The notes under the pieces are model-generated. The model searched no databases. It was not told the origin of the DNA and saw nothing but the letters and a program-made list of their open reading frames with translations. The translations under genes and the position numbers were made by a program. Source: Anniella stebbinsi (taxonomy: Eukaryota > Chordata > Lepidosauria > Squamata > Anniellidae). From it: 64,000 bases of DNA. The DNA is taken from contig JARDYH010000007.1 in the NCBI GenBank assembly GCA_029215795.1, positions 82,533,763 through 82,597,762 of the forward strand. The letters run 5' to 3'. Positions 31,848-42,564 of the stretch are shown in pieces (position 1 is the stretch's first letter; each line of letters starts with the position of its first letter).

Positions 31848-32384
31848 TGTGACATGAAATTAAGAAGAAAAAAAATTAATTAATGTTTGCCTCTCTGCCC
31901 TGAAACCCCCAAATCCTCTAGCAGGGCAGATGGTCTTAAGTATCGGCAAGTACCTGTGATTTACAGACAATAGATCAATATCGAGGTGACAAGTAGTTAG
32001 CTTAATGAGAGGAGCTGGCAATTCAAAAGATGCTTTGCTTTGTTTCCAGTCGAGAGGCCTCCCGGCTATCTTTTCTCTGGAATGTTACGATTGACCTTGC
32101 TTTTTGCATTTCTGTAACTGCTTGCAATAGAAGCATTATTTCTTCTCCCCCTCCCCTATTTCTTAGTTGAAAGAAGTTTGTAGACACGTACGTCACAAGA
32201 GGGGTGTTTCTTTTCATGCCAAGAGAGTAAAAACCTTTGTCTATGTTGGTTAAGGGCGGTTCCTCTGTATTTTGGCCATGAGGCAACAGGGTTCCGTCTC
32301 AGCGCGCTGATTCTCTTTTAATAAAATCGAGTTGTACCTCCCTCCTTACTATCTGAGATTTATTTTAAGTAACTCCAGGTAACA
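31848..32384 (+). repeat. 3' LTR (537 bp)
   Basis: 535 of 537 positions match the 5' LTR by direct reading. Ends …AGGTAACA, followed by the GTAT duplication. Confidence 0.95.
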
Positions 32385-32388
32385 GTAT

Positions 32389-32566
32389 GAAAGCAGTATA
32401 TAAAAGGCAGAAGCCACACTTCTGCTTTATAGCAGTATTGGAGTGCACTGACAACTGTTGGGGCCCATAGACACATGCCATATACCGCTATATCCTGCTT
32501 GGTGTGTGGCTCCTGCCTTTTATATACCACTTTCATAGTGCTATATCCTGCTTGGTGTAGATCGGG
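32389..32566 (+). repeat. MITE, right part (split by the retrovirus)
   Basis: Carries an internal ATACCGCTATATCCTGCTTG block and the right terminal repeat CTATATCCTGCTTGGTGTAG, followed by ATCGG. It completes 24243-24283. Confidence 0.75.
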
Positions 32567-32617
32567 CCCCAATGTAGATACTCCCACGACTAGTTGCTGC
32601 CACACTGCTATACACTC

Positions 32618-32640
32618 CATAAATAAATAAATAAATAAAG
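32618..32640 (+). repeat. (AAAT)n microsatellite
   Basis: Five AAAT-type units. Confidence 0.9.
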
Positions 32641-34485
32641 GTTTTGTGTATCCTTTTTAGCCCGTATTTTAAAGAGTGACATATGTATATGTCGCACAAT
32701 AATCTGAGTTTGCATTAAATCTAGGTGCCAAAGAAAACCTCTTAAAAATATCTTCCCTTAGGTGGCCCTGGATTGTTTCAAACAACTGTGTTTATGCCTT
32801 CTATGCTGGCTGGGGAATGCTGACAATTATATGATTTCCCCACCCCCCCCAGTCTAAATGTGCATACGATTGCACCCTGAAAGACCCACCCTAAACATTA
32901 AACTGGAAATAAATGAAGGGGGAAAGGACAGATTGCATAAAGGATGTGTATAGATTTTTTAAAAAAATTAAGCACACCAAGGAGAAAAAGGTAGTAAATG
33001 TGATTGTTAAAAGATTTAGGGCACAATCTTATGCATGATTAGACAAAAAAAAATGGCTGAGGCTTCCTGGGAGTTCTGAGATCTCGAAAAACTAATTGAA
33101 TACCTGGTGGCTCCATGATCACTGCTTAGAAAGCATTGGCAAGTCCCAATTTCTCATAATGTGTGGTTTGGGACTGATACTATAGTAAGTGGGGTGTCCC
33201 AACTTGGGAGGAGTATGGGGGATTCCCAGTTTTGTTTTAGTTCATGAGATATCCTCACACGGGACAGAAAACTCAAGTATCGGAGGCAGGAAGCCTGTAT
33301 ACACCAGTTATTTGGGAAACATGGGTGGGAGGGTGCTGTTGCACTCATGTCCTGTTTGTGGGTTCCTGGTTGACCATCTGCTTGGCCACTGTGTGAACAG
33401 AGTGCTGGACTAGATGGACCCTTGGTCTGATCCAGCAGGGCTCTTATGTTCTTAAAACTCCAGCAGCAAGTGCCTTATTTGTGATCTTTGCACGCCATTC
33501 TGGGAACCTTTCTAGAAGGTCAGAGTATTGAATTTGTCAGTCTGAGGGCTGAATTCCATTCTGGGTAAGTCCTTGGGGGCTGCATTCCAGTGGTAGGTGG
33601 CGCCAAAGACGAAAGGGGTGGGACCAAAATACAAATATATATATACCAGCATATTGTAGCTTGTAGCTCTTATTGCCACTGACAAGGAGCTTCTCCACGA
33701 GTGATTTATTGCACACTCACGATTGGCCACTCACAGACATTTGCGGATCCTTTTCACGCCATCAACTTCCAATGCCTGTGCCACTGTTTTCAAGCAGGAA
33801 TCCGACATTTCTTAAGACCGTGAAAATGCAGTATTAAATGGAAAATGCACTACAAAACAGCGCCACCTGCTGGCAGTGGAATTGAAACATATAGGAAGGA
33901 ACTGGCGAAAGCAAGTGGGGGAGGGGCGCGTGTATTGTCGATTGTCAAAACCGCAAGACTCCAGAAGACAAAGTCCAGGTAAGGCTGTGTGGGTTTTGTT
34001 TGTGTGGAATGTGGAGAAGTCTTATTCTTAGTAGAGACATGCCAACCTTTTAGAATAAGGAGAAACTTCACAAAAACTAAGAAACTGCTGAACGGTTTGG
34101 TAGTCAGAAGAAAGTGGGTGGGGCCAAGGAGCCATCGCAGGGCATTCCAGAGGACTGGATTTGGCCGCTTACCTGGGGTGCTGCACCCCTGCTTCAGATA
34201 GGCAGACAGGACAAAACCCTTTGGGAATCGTGGCTGTTTTTAAACAAGTAATAATAGCTGCAGTGTAGTGGTAAGCCCAAAGCAGGCTTATCAAACAAGA
34301 AACCTTCTTTCGGAAAATACTGTTTAATCCTCTGCGTACATCAAATTCCACAATAGCACCAAAAGCTTTTTGTGCTTCACGTCGAATGCCCGTCGCTGGA
34401 TCAGGCCCAAGCCACAGAAGAAATGGTGTCTCTCTGCTGACTCATAGACAAAATATCAAAACGTGAAACCACAGAAAGTTCCCCC
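32641..34485. other. intergenic, repeats only
   Basis: Contains a palindromic fragment near 32805-32880, a minus-strand copy of the GATCAGACCAAGG repeat at 33280-33455 (CTTGGTCTGATCCAGCAGGG), and a copy of the 490-790 family at 33565-33700. No exon seen. Confidence 0.55.
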
Positions 34486-34489
34486 CTCC

Positions 34490-36273
34490 CCCAAACCACA
34501 TTTTTTATTTTACATTTCTTGTTTTGTACAAATCAATGCATCTCTTCAAAATTGCCAATGCTACAAATGTAGAAAGAAAAAACAGCATCACTATAAATCA
34601 CCCACTTTAACGCATGATCAAATTGTCACAATTAAGGAAAAAACCCACTATTTACAGAAAAATCCTTCTCCTTGACTTAATTGTTTTGTAGACTGAGGAA
34701 GCTAAAAAACAATCTCGATTAGATCTATGTGAATCAGTTGTTCCTGGAAATGTTTTATGCCTAAAAATTAGGTTTCTGCTGTGATACTCCTTCCAGTGCA
34801 ATGGATTCTTAACAAGGCTAAGGGGTTTGTATGTTGTTTTTAAAAAAGCAAAACAAGATAAAAAAATAAATAACCTACAGCAGTGTATTCCTTTCAATAT
34901 TCTTTCCTCCATATTCACGGCTTGTAGGTCTTCAAAGTGCTATTGAAGAAAATCATATATATACACACACACACATACACACAAATTAAAGCTCAGCTGC
35001 TGCAGATGTCTCTAATCTTATAAAAGGAGAATTTCATGTCTCGGATTGCTGTGCTAGGTGTGTTTGCGTAGTGGGGTCTTTCTCCCCGGACCCTCCTGCT
35101 CAGATTGGGCTCTGCGCAAGGGAGTAACCTAGCCAGAGACCTACAGACAGTGATCTCAGCTGCATCGGAACTTCAGGGCAGGGCTCACACAGTTGCAGAG
35201 CTCATCTCTCTGCTAATTGGGACAGGGGTTAGGAATTTAGATTCTCTGTTGACCTTACGGGGCACTTCAAGCAGCCTCCTTTTTCTGTGAAGTTGGTGTC
35301 ATCCTATCAGGAAATATCCACCTTTCTTTCCCAGAACGCCCCAAACTTGTTTTTGCGTTGCTGCAAAGTGAATTGAAAAAGTGGTGCCCATTTTCTGCCC
35401 AGCTCCCTAGAAGCTCTGCATAGCTGTGCCTTGCTACCACTGAATTAACCCCTCATTCCTTGGCAGTGTCCTCACCATACCTCTGACCTTAGCAAAATAC
35501 TTACTTTCTCATCACCACCACTCCACAAACAAAATGAAAGAACAGAAGAAAGAGCACCCAAAGATGCTCAAGACCACCCCCCACAGCACTATTTTCAAAA
35601 ATGAAAAGAAAAAAGCAATGTCATATAAATTAGCATAATAATAAAAACACAGGGTAAGTAAAATCCTAATTAGTGAACCGTCGTGATGTCTCCAATTACT
35701 TTGCCCAGAGACCTTTAACCTCTAGAATCCAGAGTCAACGGATGATTTAATCTGCACTGCCAATTCTGCAAAATGGAGTGTTTGAGAAATGGTCTCAAGG
35801 TGCTCTGAATACCAGGTGACACATAAACATTCTATAAATAAGAAGAGTTTGGTGTTTCCTTTTAAAAAGCTGGATGCAAACAAGAGTTTTAAAATTGGCT
35901 CCCATCACTATATGCCTAGTTAAAGAGAAAGCAACAGAAGCCGGAGGAGAATCCGATTCCAACCCAACCCCTCTTTCCTTACCAATTCAAGGGCAGGGAT
36001 AATAAAACCGAATGAGGGGAAAACATCTCTGTGTTGGAAGTGTTTTGTTCATGAGCTCAGAAGGATGGGAGTGGTGGAAGACATGCCGCCAACCACTCTT
36101 GCCGTTGGACTAGGACAGGAGAACAAGCTACTGAAACCCAACACTCAAGCACGCTATTGAATGGTCACACACAGAGGTTTCTGTAGCAATAACAACCGAA
36201 GTGTCCTGGAAAGGAACCAGTGGGGTTTGCAGCTGAAAGAATCCTTCGTGCGGGAAGAGTTCCTGTATTGTAT
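34490..36273 (-). other. FAM76A: FAM76A 3'UTR (inferred) with poly(A) signal
   Basis: Repeat-poor AT-rich sequence follows the FAM76A stop. On the minus strand AATAAA lies at 34504-34509, followed by a G/T-rich downstream element (TGTGGTTTGGGGGAGGGG) just beyond, which fits a cleavage site near 34490. A (CA/TA)n tract lies at 34958-34984. The end is inferred, not proved. Confidence 0.5.
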
Positions 36274-36417
<144 letters not shown>

Positions 36418-37084
36418 TCAGTATAACTGCTGGCAACTATAAAGAAGGAATATAAGGCAGGGGACACTTCGCACTACAATAAAGGTAACATAAAAACATT
36501 CTGCACCGAGAAAAAGCTCAGTGCTGTGACCTGCATACATTATGCAGACAAATTTATCCTGCATCATTTTTTATTATTCGGCATCATTTATTCCAATTTT
36601 GCCCACTGGACATGGGAAAGCCCTGCCCTGACCACTGTGGTTCTTACCAAAGCAGCCTTCTGCCTCCTGAGATTTCCAGTAGACATTGCTCACACGCTGT
36701 CAAGCATATCTCTGCAGCCAATCAATGAACGTGGATATTATCAGGAAATAGAATTATATACCTAGCACCACATGCTGCAGGTTTTCTGCGCTCCCGCAGG
36801 ACCATGGCATACATACAGCCATAGATGTAAGCAATGGGTTGTACCCAGTTGTGTTGTTTTGTCAGCAGGAGGAAACCGCTGGTGGAACAGATTTCTTTCT
36901 CTCCCCTGCAGCTCCTCATGCTCCCCCCTAAATTTGGAAGGTTGGGGGAGTCCCTGGAGAAGAGCTGGTGCATGCCTAGGAGGCTACAGGGGGAGGAAAA
37001 GATGGGGAAGTCCTGAAACGTAGAAGATTTCTGATTGCGCAAGGGTTGGATCCAACCCAATATGACCCAACACCATGAAGTCCG

Positions 37085-37215
37085 GCTCGCAGAACAGATG
37101 CTTTGTATGCCAAAGGTCTCCCTAGTCTGAAATCCTGGAGACTCAACTACTAGTCAGTGTTGATCACACTAAACTAAATGGACCAACGGCCTGACTAGAT
37201 AGAAACCAGCTTCCT
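37085..37215 (+). repeat. tRNA-derived SINE, diverged
   Basis: CTTTGTATGCCAAAGGTCTC ... GAAATCCTGGAGACTC ... CCAACGGCCTGACTAGA ... AGCTTCCTATGATC follows the same order as the copy at 44985-45170. Confidence 0.6.
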
Positions 37216-38690
37216 ATGATCTTAAAAGCTCCATCACACCTAATTCCCCCCCCTGGTTTGTCTCCACGGTTTTTTTTTACCTCTGATGCTAAGCGTGTCA
37301 AGCTGATGATTCCTTTAAACGGAATAGCTGCTCTTTCGCTCATTGCTCCACTCCTCCCCTTCCCTTTCTCCCTCCAGTCAGGTCCTGTCAAATGAGTACT
37401 TCAACCAGACCGCCTTTCTCCCGAGCAAAAATGGAACGACCCTTTAGTCTGGCTCTTTGGGGACATCAAGGGAGTACAATCCTGCCTCTGCAGAGATTCA
37501 GGCGTTGCATGATTTTTTAAAAAAACGCTTTCAAGCCTGGGATGCAAGGTTTGAGTTTTATATTGAGGCTTGGATCCGGCTGCTGGGAGAGATCGCTTTT
37601 CCCTGCCAGGACCTATGCAATCCATTCAAGCCCCCAGTTCCTTAAAACTACACGGAGACTTAGGGTGCCTTCAATGCGCTTAGGGAAAATAATCCAGACT
37701 TTTAGCATTCTAGGAAAGGCTGGGGAAGAGGCGGGGTGTCAGCAGGACAGGCACAGCGTCATGTGAGTACCGTGCTGCAAATCCACACACCAGGCATGGC
37801 GAGAGTGCACTAAATTGCTGGTGTGATGGAGGTCTAAGTCTGGTGTTGCAGCTGCATCAAAGGGCAATTAATATGTTTCAGAAAGATATGATCACCCTTT
37901 CATCTAGAACTCCTTTGTGGGTTTAACAGAACCCCTCATGTCTACTCAGAAAAAGTCCCATTGAGTTAAATGAGTCTTGCAGTGAAGTCTGTATAGGACT
38001 GCAGCCTGAAGGGCCATCTGCATGATAGTGCCTGCTTGGGAGACCAACAGGGGCTGAATGTGGGTCTGAGTGTAAATGTGGGTGTATCTCTGCATAAGGC
38101 TTGAAGAGACGGGATGTGCTGAAAAAAATGCATTAGGAAAAGCGCTGAGTGCAGCTGTGTTGTAACAGCAGGGAAGGGAAAGAGATAAGGTTTTATCAAA
38201 GACACTAAACGGCAAATTTTGACATTCAGTCACTGCAAGCCTGGACTTGATTTACACCAAACAGCTTAAGATCAAACGGCCTGTTATGTTAAATATGTCA
38301 AAAATAGCAGCCATAAGGGGCAGCGACAAGTAGGGTAGGGTAGATCAGGAAAGAGGGTTTAATCCTTTCTCCCTGTATCACAGTCTCAACAAAAATCTCC
38401 CCTCCCCAAAGTTTGTGCCAACAGCAGCTTCCCTCCTCTGGCAAAAGAGGGAAATGGTTAACCCTATTCCTGGGATCCCATCCCCCAGTGCTAGTTTTTA
38501 GAACCCCAGACACGCTACATGTGATCACACATTTCACATAACAGGTAGTTTGGCCCTTGGAGGTCGATGCATCTATTGCTTATCCTTCCAGAATCATCAG
38601 TGATAGAAATGGGCAAAAAGGTTTTGTAGGTATTGTGAGATGTGTTATTCTAGCCCCACTCTGCTTTGACACTGCCCGTTTATCCTGACC
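37216..38690. other. FAM76A last intron, no further feature
   Basis: Unique-looking intronic sequence with one TTACTCAGAAGT-family remnant at 37930-38010. No exon-like sequence seen. Confidence 0.5.
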
Positions 38691-38697
38691 ACTTAGC

Positions 38698-39078
38698 ATA
38701 AGAACATAAGAAGAGCCGTGTTGGATCAGACCAAGGGTTCATCTAGTCCAGTACTCTGTTCACACAGCTGTCAACCAGGGACCCACAAGCAGAACACGGT
38801 GCAACAGCAACCTCTCACCCATATTCCCCAGCAACTAGTGTATACAGGCTTACTGCCTCTGCTACTGGAGGTAGCACATAGCCCTCAGGACTAGTAGCTA
38901 TTGATAGCCTTCTCCTCCAGGAATTTATCCAACCCCCTTTTTAAGCCATCCAAATTGGTGGCCATCACTACATCTTGTAGTAGCGAATTCCGTAATTTAA
39001 CAATAAGCTGTGTGAAGAAGTCCTTCCTTTTATCTGTCCGGAATCTCCCACCAATCCCTTTGCTAGTGGAACCAAGCT
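38698..39078 (+). repeat. GATCAGACCAAGG dispersed repeat, long copy
   Basis: Starts AGAACATAAGAAGAGCCGTG and TTGGATCAGACCAAGGGTTC. It continues with CCACAAGCAGAACACGGTG, ACTGCCTCTGCTACTGGAGG, a 'TGGTGGCCATCACTACATCT' block and TGTGTGAAGAAGTCCTTCCT. Shorter copies lie at 33280-33455 (-), 47220-47455 (+) and 54125-54375 (-). It is probably a CR1/L2-type LINE 3' region, but the class is uncertain. Confidence 0.7.
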
Positions 39079-39149
39079 AGGACCAGCAAATGCAGGTTGC
39101 TTACCTGTAACTGTAGTTCTTCGAGTGGTCATCTGTGCAGTCACACATA

Positions 39150-39269
39150 TGGGCTCGCGCCGGCGCCGAGCTCGCTTCGGGAAACTTCTATCTATCTAGG
39201 ATTCTTGGCGGGAACCCCTCCCCCCACCGTCCTACCGCGCATGTTCAGGGTCCCCGCCTACCTCAGTTC
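39150..39269 (-). repeat. DIRS inverted terminal repeat, left
   Basis: Contains GGCTCGCGCCGGCGCCGAGC, then TCGCTTCGGGAAACTTCTATC and CCCCGCCTACCTCAGTTC. The inverse is at 44759-44886 with a few differences. Confidence 0.9.
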
Positions 39270-39395
39270 CCTGAGACCGCTAGGCCTCGCGACTAAGGCA
39301 ATGCGATTTTTATATTAATACTTAAACTATTTGAGCATGCCGGAGTCAGCTTGACAATCAGAACAGCGATGCCAAGAGGGGACGGCGGGTGGGTT

Positions 39396-39490
39396 GTGTG
39401 ACTGCACAGATGACCACTCGAAGAACTACAGTTACAGGTAAGCAACCTGCATTTCTTCTTCGTGGTCTCTGTGCATCACACATATGGGCA
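39396..39490 (-). repeat. DIRS internal complementary region
   Basis: 39396-39452 is the inverse of the left tip (39088-39145). 39453-39490 is the inverse of the right tip (about 44872-44909). The junction is at GCAACCTGCATTTCTTCTTC. Confidence 0.9.
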
Positions 39491-39535
39491 AGTAATAAGC
39501 CAACTTACCGGAGGTGGGAGAAGCACGCTGTGTGG

Positions 39536-40620
39536 TCATTGGCATATCGAAGATAGGACCGCTCTGCCGAAGGAGGAGTCCTGGCGCGCTCTGACATCCA
39601 ACCGGTAATGCTTCACAAAAGTGGAGGTATTGGCCCAGGTGGCCGCCTTGCACAGGTCTGAGACCGTTGCGCCATGAAGGAGTGCCGTTGAGGTTGCCTG
39701 TCCCCTGGTAGAATGGGCAGTTAGTCCAGTGGGCACTTCTTTACCCAGGAGTTAATACGATAGGGTGATCGTGTCGACAATCCATTTGGAGAGACGTTGC
39801 GAGGATACAGGTAAGCCTTTCTTCTTACCACCAAAGCAAACAAAGAGTTGGCGCGACTTGCGAAACTCTTCTGAGCGAGACTTGTAGAAGGCTAGAGCCC
39901 TTCTAACGTCCAGAGCGTGCAACGTGGAGCATAACGGATCGTGTGATGCTTCGAAGAAGGTAGGTAGCACAATGTCCTGATTTATATGAAAATCGGAGGC
40001 AACCTTGGGAACAAAGGAAGGAGGAGGATGGAGGACGACCTTGTCGCGGAAAAACTGTGTGTATGGAGGGTCGACAAGTAGTGCTGCAAGCTCTGACGCG
40101 TGTCTTGCGGACGTGATGGCAACAAGGAAAACCGTCTTGAGCGTCAACAAACGAATATTGGTTGTAGCTAACGGCTCAAAGGGCTTAGTGGACAAAGCTG
40201 TCAACACCAACGAGAGGCTCCACTGTGGAACTAGTGGGCGAGCGGGTGGGAAGAGATTGTGTAGGCCTCTAAGGAAAGCCTTCGCAAGAGGGTGAGTGAA
40301 TGCCGAGACTCCGTCGATGAGAGGATGGTGAACTGCAATGGCCGCTAGATAGACACGGATAGAGGATAGCCTTAGGCCTGTAGTATGCAGAGAGTGAAGG
40401 AAGGCAATCACGTCAGTAATAGTAGCCGAAGCACTATTGAAGCCCTTGGCTGCTGCAAAAGCTTGGAAGCGTCTCCATTTCGCCAAGTAGGAAGACCTAG
40501 TCGAGGGCTTTCTAGAGGCGTCCAAAATAGTCTTTATGCCTTGAGGTAAAGTTATTCCTCGCCAGATGGCAGGAGTCTCCAAGCCGTGAGGCGTAAGGTC
40601 TGTATGTCCGGGTGTAGTAT
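39536..40620 (-). pseudogene. DIRS ORF3: tyrosine recombinase with one stop
   Basis: The recombinase-like part begins near 40600 (GITLPQGIKTILDASRKPST). It contains the SAM-like N-terminal domain, the first catalytic arginine in SARHASELAAL, the HSTRGQ (HxxR) box, a tryptophan in AATWANTSTF and the nucleophile tyrosine in VKHY. An in-frame TAA at 39752-39754 separates the HxxR/Tyr part (39536-39751) from the rest. The same frame continues on both sides, so a single substitution explains it. The frame is open upstream to 42391, overlapping ORF2, as in other DIRS elements. The enzyme would integrate the circular cDNA. Confidence 0.88.
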
Positions 40621-42564
40621 TCTGCCGCTTTCTCTGGAGAGAAGGTCCGGAGAGGCTGGGAGACGCCATACTCGGTGACCCGCTAGTCTGCGTAGAGGCG
40701 TGAACCACGCTTGTCGTGCCCACCACGGTGCAATCAGGATAGCGTTGGCCTGATGGCATCGGGCCGGTGTGATCGTTTTCGCTATCAAGGGAATCGGAGG
40801 AAACATGTAAAGGAGACCTTGCGACTAGTCCCGTAGGAAGGCATCTCCTAAGGAGTCGCGACCGATGCCTGCCCTGGAGCAATAAGCCTGGCAGACCCTG
40901 TTGTCTGTGGCTGCAAAAAGGTCGATCTCTGGCGTGCCCCAACGGGTAAAGAGGCGATCCAGAACACGGGGGGATAGTTCCCATTCGTGGGTGTCTTTGA
41001 AAGATCGGCTTAATTCGTCCGCTTTGACGTTGGCTGCCCCTGCTATATGCAGAGCTGAGAGCCGCATGTTTTTTGTGATCGCCCAGTGTAAGATGTCCAT
41101 GGTAAGGTGAAGCAGACGCGGGGAGCGGGTGCCACCTTCTTTGTTGATGTACCATACTACAGATGTGTTGTCTGAGAGCACCCTCACATGGCGTCCCCGT
41201 AGCTGAGGGAGGAATGCCTGCAGGGCTTTCTTTACAGCGAGGAGCTCGAGTTTGTTTATGTGTAGGGGACTCTCTGAAGGTGACCATCTTCCTTGTATGA
41301 ACAGATCGTCCAGGTGTGCCCCCCAGCCCTGTAGCGATACGTCGGTCGTGACAACTCTGGAGGGACCGGGATCGTCGAAAGGCAGTCCTTGCGACAGATT
41401 TTTTGGATGCGACCACCAGAGGAGCGAACGATGTACGTGGTGCGGGATGGTAAGTACTAGCTTGCGTGGATCCTGCAAGGGCGTATAGCGACCCAAGAGG
41501 AGTTGCTGGAGGGGACGCATTCTTAGTCGCGCCCATCTGACCACGAAGATGGCTGCCGCCATAAGCCCTAGGAGCCGTAAAATAGTGAGGGCTGTTGCCT
41601 GTGGTCGGGTACTCAGTCTGGCCGCTAAGTGTTGTAGGGTCTCCAATCTGTCTTGGGGGAGGAAGGCTCTTGCGGCAGAGGAGTCGAGATGAACTCCGAT
41701 GAACTGAAGTGCTGTGGCAGGTTGGAAAACTGACTTTTCGTAATTTATCTGCAGGCCTAAGGAGGAGAGGATGGACTCCACCGTGTTGATGTCTGCGATC
41801 GCTTGGTGGCGAGTGGGGGAGACGACTAGCCAGTCGTCTAGGTAAGGATAGACTTCGATGTTGATGGATAGAAGGTGTGCACAAACCGCTGCCATGCATT
41901 TGGTAAAAACTCTTGGGGCTGTTTTTAACCCGAATGGGAGGACTACGAATTGGTAGAGCTGGGACCCGATGGCGAAACGGAGGTATTTCTGGTGTTCGTC
42001 GAGGATGGCTATGTGGAAGTAGGCATCCTTGAGGTCGATCAGCGTAAACCAACTGCCTCGTCTGAGGAGTGGCAGGATGGTAGAGAGTGTGATCATGCGA
42101 AATTTCTGGGGTCTGATAAATTTGTTCAGACTCCGGAGATCCATAATAGGACGAAGTCCCCCGTCCTTCTTGCGCACTGTAAAATAACGGGAGTAGAACC
42201 CGTTGCTTGACTGATGCGTTGGAATAGCTATGATCGCGCCTTTGTTCAACAAGGCCTGTGTTTCCTGACGCAGGGTTTCTGATGAAGGCGTGATTTTGAC
42301 AGTGCCTAGAGGAGAAAGGACTTCGAAGTCTATTGCGTAGCCCCGTTGAATGATTTGGAGAACCCACCGGTCGGTGGTGATGGATGCCCAAGTATGGTAA
42401 AAGGGCTGGAGCCTGTTTAGTGACAGAATGGAGACCCGTAGGGGTAAGTCAAAGACGGCGTTTTTGAGGCTGTGCTTGCTTTGAGCGAGACTGTGCGTAC
42501 CGAGGGGTGGACTTGTGCTGCTGGTAAGATGTCGATGCACTCGGTTGCTGGTAGCGTTGACCAC
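40552..42564 (-). pseudogene. DIRS ORF2: reverse transcriptase/RNase H with one stop
   Basis: The RT fingers (FTVRKKDGGLRPIMDLRSLN), palm with YLDD in the segment VYPYLDDWLV, and thumb are all present. RNase H follows, with TTDVSLQGWG (catalytic D), NKLELLAV (E), LSDNTSVVWY (D) and an AGAANVKADELSR end. An in-frame TAG at 40825-40827 follows GDAFLRD, and the same frame then runs 91 more codons to 40552. A TGG-to-TAG change is likely, because the position is usually W in this family (from memory). The codon at 42564 is GTG, not ATG. The 116-bp overlap with ORF1 suggests frameshifting or reinitiation. Confidence 0.9.

Larger units (their letters stand above)
24284..32384 (+). mobile_element. 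endogenous retrovirus, gammaretrovirus-like, env open
   Basis: An 8.1-kb provirus with two 537-bp LTRs beginning TG and ending CA, and a 4-bp target duplication GTAT at 24280-24283 and 32385-32388. It has a tRNA-His primer site, a purine tract and an open env. The LTRs differ at two positions, so the insertion is recent. By contrast gag and pol survive only as short frames broken by stops, and one reverse-transcriptase piece (about 26.0 kb) lies upstream of the gag capsid piece (about 27.2-27.7 kb). A defective, trans-mobilised lineage that keeps env is one explanation. It sits between the CpG island and the 3' end of FAM76A. Confidence 0.92.

Noticed and set aside
1..34000. STX12 expected downstream of FAM76A by mammalian synteny
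   Set aside because: I looked for its syntaxin exons on the minus strand and found none. The CpG island may or may not be its promoter.
34958..34984. (TA)n/(CA)n tract as a regulatory Z-DNA element
   Set aside because: An ordinary microsatellite in the inferred 3'UTR, with nothing specific to support a function.
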